A stretch of DNA of 64,000 nucleotides, from positions 148,281 to 212,280 of the forward strand of contig VXAZ01002377.1 in the NCBI GenBank assembly GCA_013399875.1. The letters are read 5' to 3'. Positions within the stretch are counted from its first letter, which is position 1; every line of letters starts with the position of its first letter. Positions 62,433-64,000 of this stretch are shown here, piece after piece. This DNA comes from Gymnorhina tibicen (lineage: Eukaryota; Chordata; Aves; Passeriformes; Artamidae). Under the pieces are notes generated by a model. The model had not been told where the DNA came from. It saw only the letters and a list, made by a program, of their open reading frames with translations, and searched no databases. A program made the position numbers and the translations under genes.

Positions 62433-62641
62433 AAATCATAGAATTATAGAATGGTTGGAAGGGACCTTAAAGATCCCATTCCACTCCCTGCCACGGGCAG
62501 GGACACCTTCCACTAGCCCAGGATGCTCCAAGCCCCGTCCAACCTGGCCTTGGACACTTCCAGGGATCCAGGGGCAGCCACAGCTTCTCTGGGCACCCTG
62601 TGCCAGGGCCTCCCCACCCTCACAGGGAAGGATTTATTCCT
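62433..62641 (-). mobile_element. CR1 3'-end fragment in intron
   Basis: AAATCATAGAATTATAGAATGG, 'gcagggacaccttccactag', 'ccagggatccaggggcagcc' and 'gggcctccccaccctcacag'. It lies sense to the host gene. Confidence 0.92.
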
Positions 62642-63523
62642 AAGACCTTATCGGGGTACCTGGTGTGTGATAAGCCTCTATCAGTGACAGCAGCAATATT
62701 TCTTTGATGAGTGCTGGGGGCTGAAAAGGGAGATTGATGGAAAGCAGAGATTGCCAGGCTGAGTCCCGGACTTGGACTCGGAATTTATTGGGAAGGTGAG
62801 CGGGTCTGTGCAGCCCGGGCCAGCACTGGGTAGCACCTATTAAAGCTTTTAGGTGCCTGTGGGTGAGGGCAGAGCAATTTTCCACTCCATGCAGATTCAC
62901 ATGAGCCTCAGAACTCACATGTGGTTTCAAACAGGATACTCACACGTACTTTCCAATTTCTAACCTGTGTCAACACCCCTCTAGCACAAGGGCTGGTTTC
63001 TGCAGTGGAAAATGGAAAAATTGATGTAATTTCCTGACCTGATGCTAATGAGATAGGACCTGGTGCTCAGCCCGTTCCAGCCCAGAGTGTTTTCAAGCAT
63101 TTACCCTCAAGACTGACCACAGGATTGAGAGCATGGGCCGAGACTGTTCTAATTTTAACTCCCGCGGATGTCATCAGATCAAAAATTGCGCTCGAGAGGG
63201 TCAGGCGCCTGTTGGGCTGTGATGTCACCCCAACACCACAGACAAACAGATTGCACAATAGCTCAGTAGACTGCCCTTTCCTCCTGCTGCTGCTGCTGCT
63301 CCTCCCAGAGATACCCAGGCAATGTTTTGAGGCCCTGCCCTGGGGAGGTGGTGCTGGGTTGGGAGAGGGAAGGATGAAAGCTGTTTGTCCAGTTGATGCC
63401 AGTGCCTCAGGGATGGGTAAAATCCTTCCTACCCCATGCTGAGGGTGACTTCTGTGGGTTTTGCGTCATTGGGGTGTGAGGCTTTGGTCTGTGCTCAGTT
63501 GTCCTGGTCCTGGTGTGTGGTGC

Positions 63524-63706
63524 AGTTTGCCCAGAGAAGCTGTGGCTGCCCCTGGATCCCTGGAAGTGTCCAAGGCCAGGTTGGACAGGGCTTGGAGCAA
63601 CCTGGGATAGTGGGAGGTGTCCCTGCCCATGGCAGGGGGATGGAATGGGATGATTTTTCAGCTCCCTTCCAATCAAAACCATTCTGTGATTCCATAGTTC
63701 TGTAAC
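63524..63706 (+). mobile_element. CR1 3'-end fragment in intron
   Basis: 'gcccagagaagctgtggctg', 'gtgtccaaggccaggttgg', 'gtccctgcccatggcagg' and the tail ATTCTGTGATTCCATAGTTC. Confidence 0.92.
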
Positions 63707-64000
63707 ACTGATCAAAATCTTTGCTCTGAGTCACTCACAGATTGCTCTGGCTGCAGGAATTTCCTCCTGCACAGAAATGCATCAAGGCAGTTTCCGGGGA
63801 ATGCTCCCACTAAACCCAAGGGCTCAATAACATGCATAAATTGGGATAACTTTCCTTATCCTCAGGAATTTAAAACAAACCACAGGCTGTAATTCTCAAG
63901 AGAGGGAATGAAACAATGAAAGATGGAGGGAGGGAAGTGGGGATTTCAAGAGAGGAGGGAAGGAGGGCAGTAATTAAGTCAAAGACACTAAACAGGGAGG

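Noticed and set aside
63284..63300. (CTG)n run as a disease-type expansion
   Set aside because: Only about five units in an intron; an ordinary short repeat.

Overview
This window looks like nuclear DNA of a bird. About three dozen CR1 retrotransposon fragments carry the avian-type 3' end (tandem 8-bp units like ATTCTATG after a stretch like CCTTCCAACCCAAACC). The only protein-coding sequence I can support is spliced and vertebrate: three exons of a Src-family tyrosine kinase. The species cannot be named from the sequence. Nothing prokaryotic was seen (no operons, CRISPR arrays or insertion sequences). Layout: (1) 1-4,660 is GC- and CpG-rich apart from an AT-rich stretch at about 240-660. It holds two CpG islands (3,296-3,660 and 4,270-4,640), a strong G-quadruplex motif and simple repeats, with no convincing exon. 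(2) 4,660-58,080 is a gene desert of about 53 kb. CR1 fragments in both orientations are scattered through it, separated by long CR1-free blocks, notably 13.3-17.5, 17.7-24.2, 28.7-31.3, 42.0-45.6 and 45.9-51.1 kb. Several of these blocks hold grouped transcription-factor motifs. The clearest is five GATA-factor sites in one orientation within 577 bp at 15,751-16,327. (3) 58.4-62.0 kb on the minus strand carries the last three coding exons of the kinase (151, 132 and 209 bp of coding sequence, all with consistent phases and splice sites), with a poly(A) signal at 58,402-58,407. Wording around the catalytic loop and the C-terminal tail fits BLK better than LCK, HCK or LYN. The upstream exons, from the usual 77-bp kinase exon onward, lie beyond the right edge; 62,008-64,000 is intron. 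In mammals the 3' end of BLK faces the 5' end of GATA4, in the same orientation. If that order holds here, the desert is the BLK-GATA4 interval and the CpG islands at the left edge lie toward the GATA4 5' flank. That would fit the forkhead, SOX, HNF1-like and GATA motifs in the CR1-free blocks, but no GATA4 exon is visible, so this is inference. Genome-wide, CTTATC/GATAAG occurs in this window at roughly the chance rate; only the local clustering is notable. I found no clearly new biological system. The observations most worth checking are the 15.75-16.33 kb GATA cluster, an unusual residue after the activation-loop tyrosine of the kinase, and a 20-bp tandem duplication across one of its splice donors.
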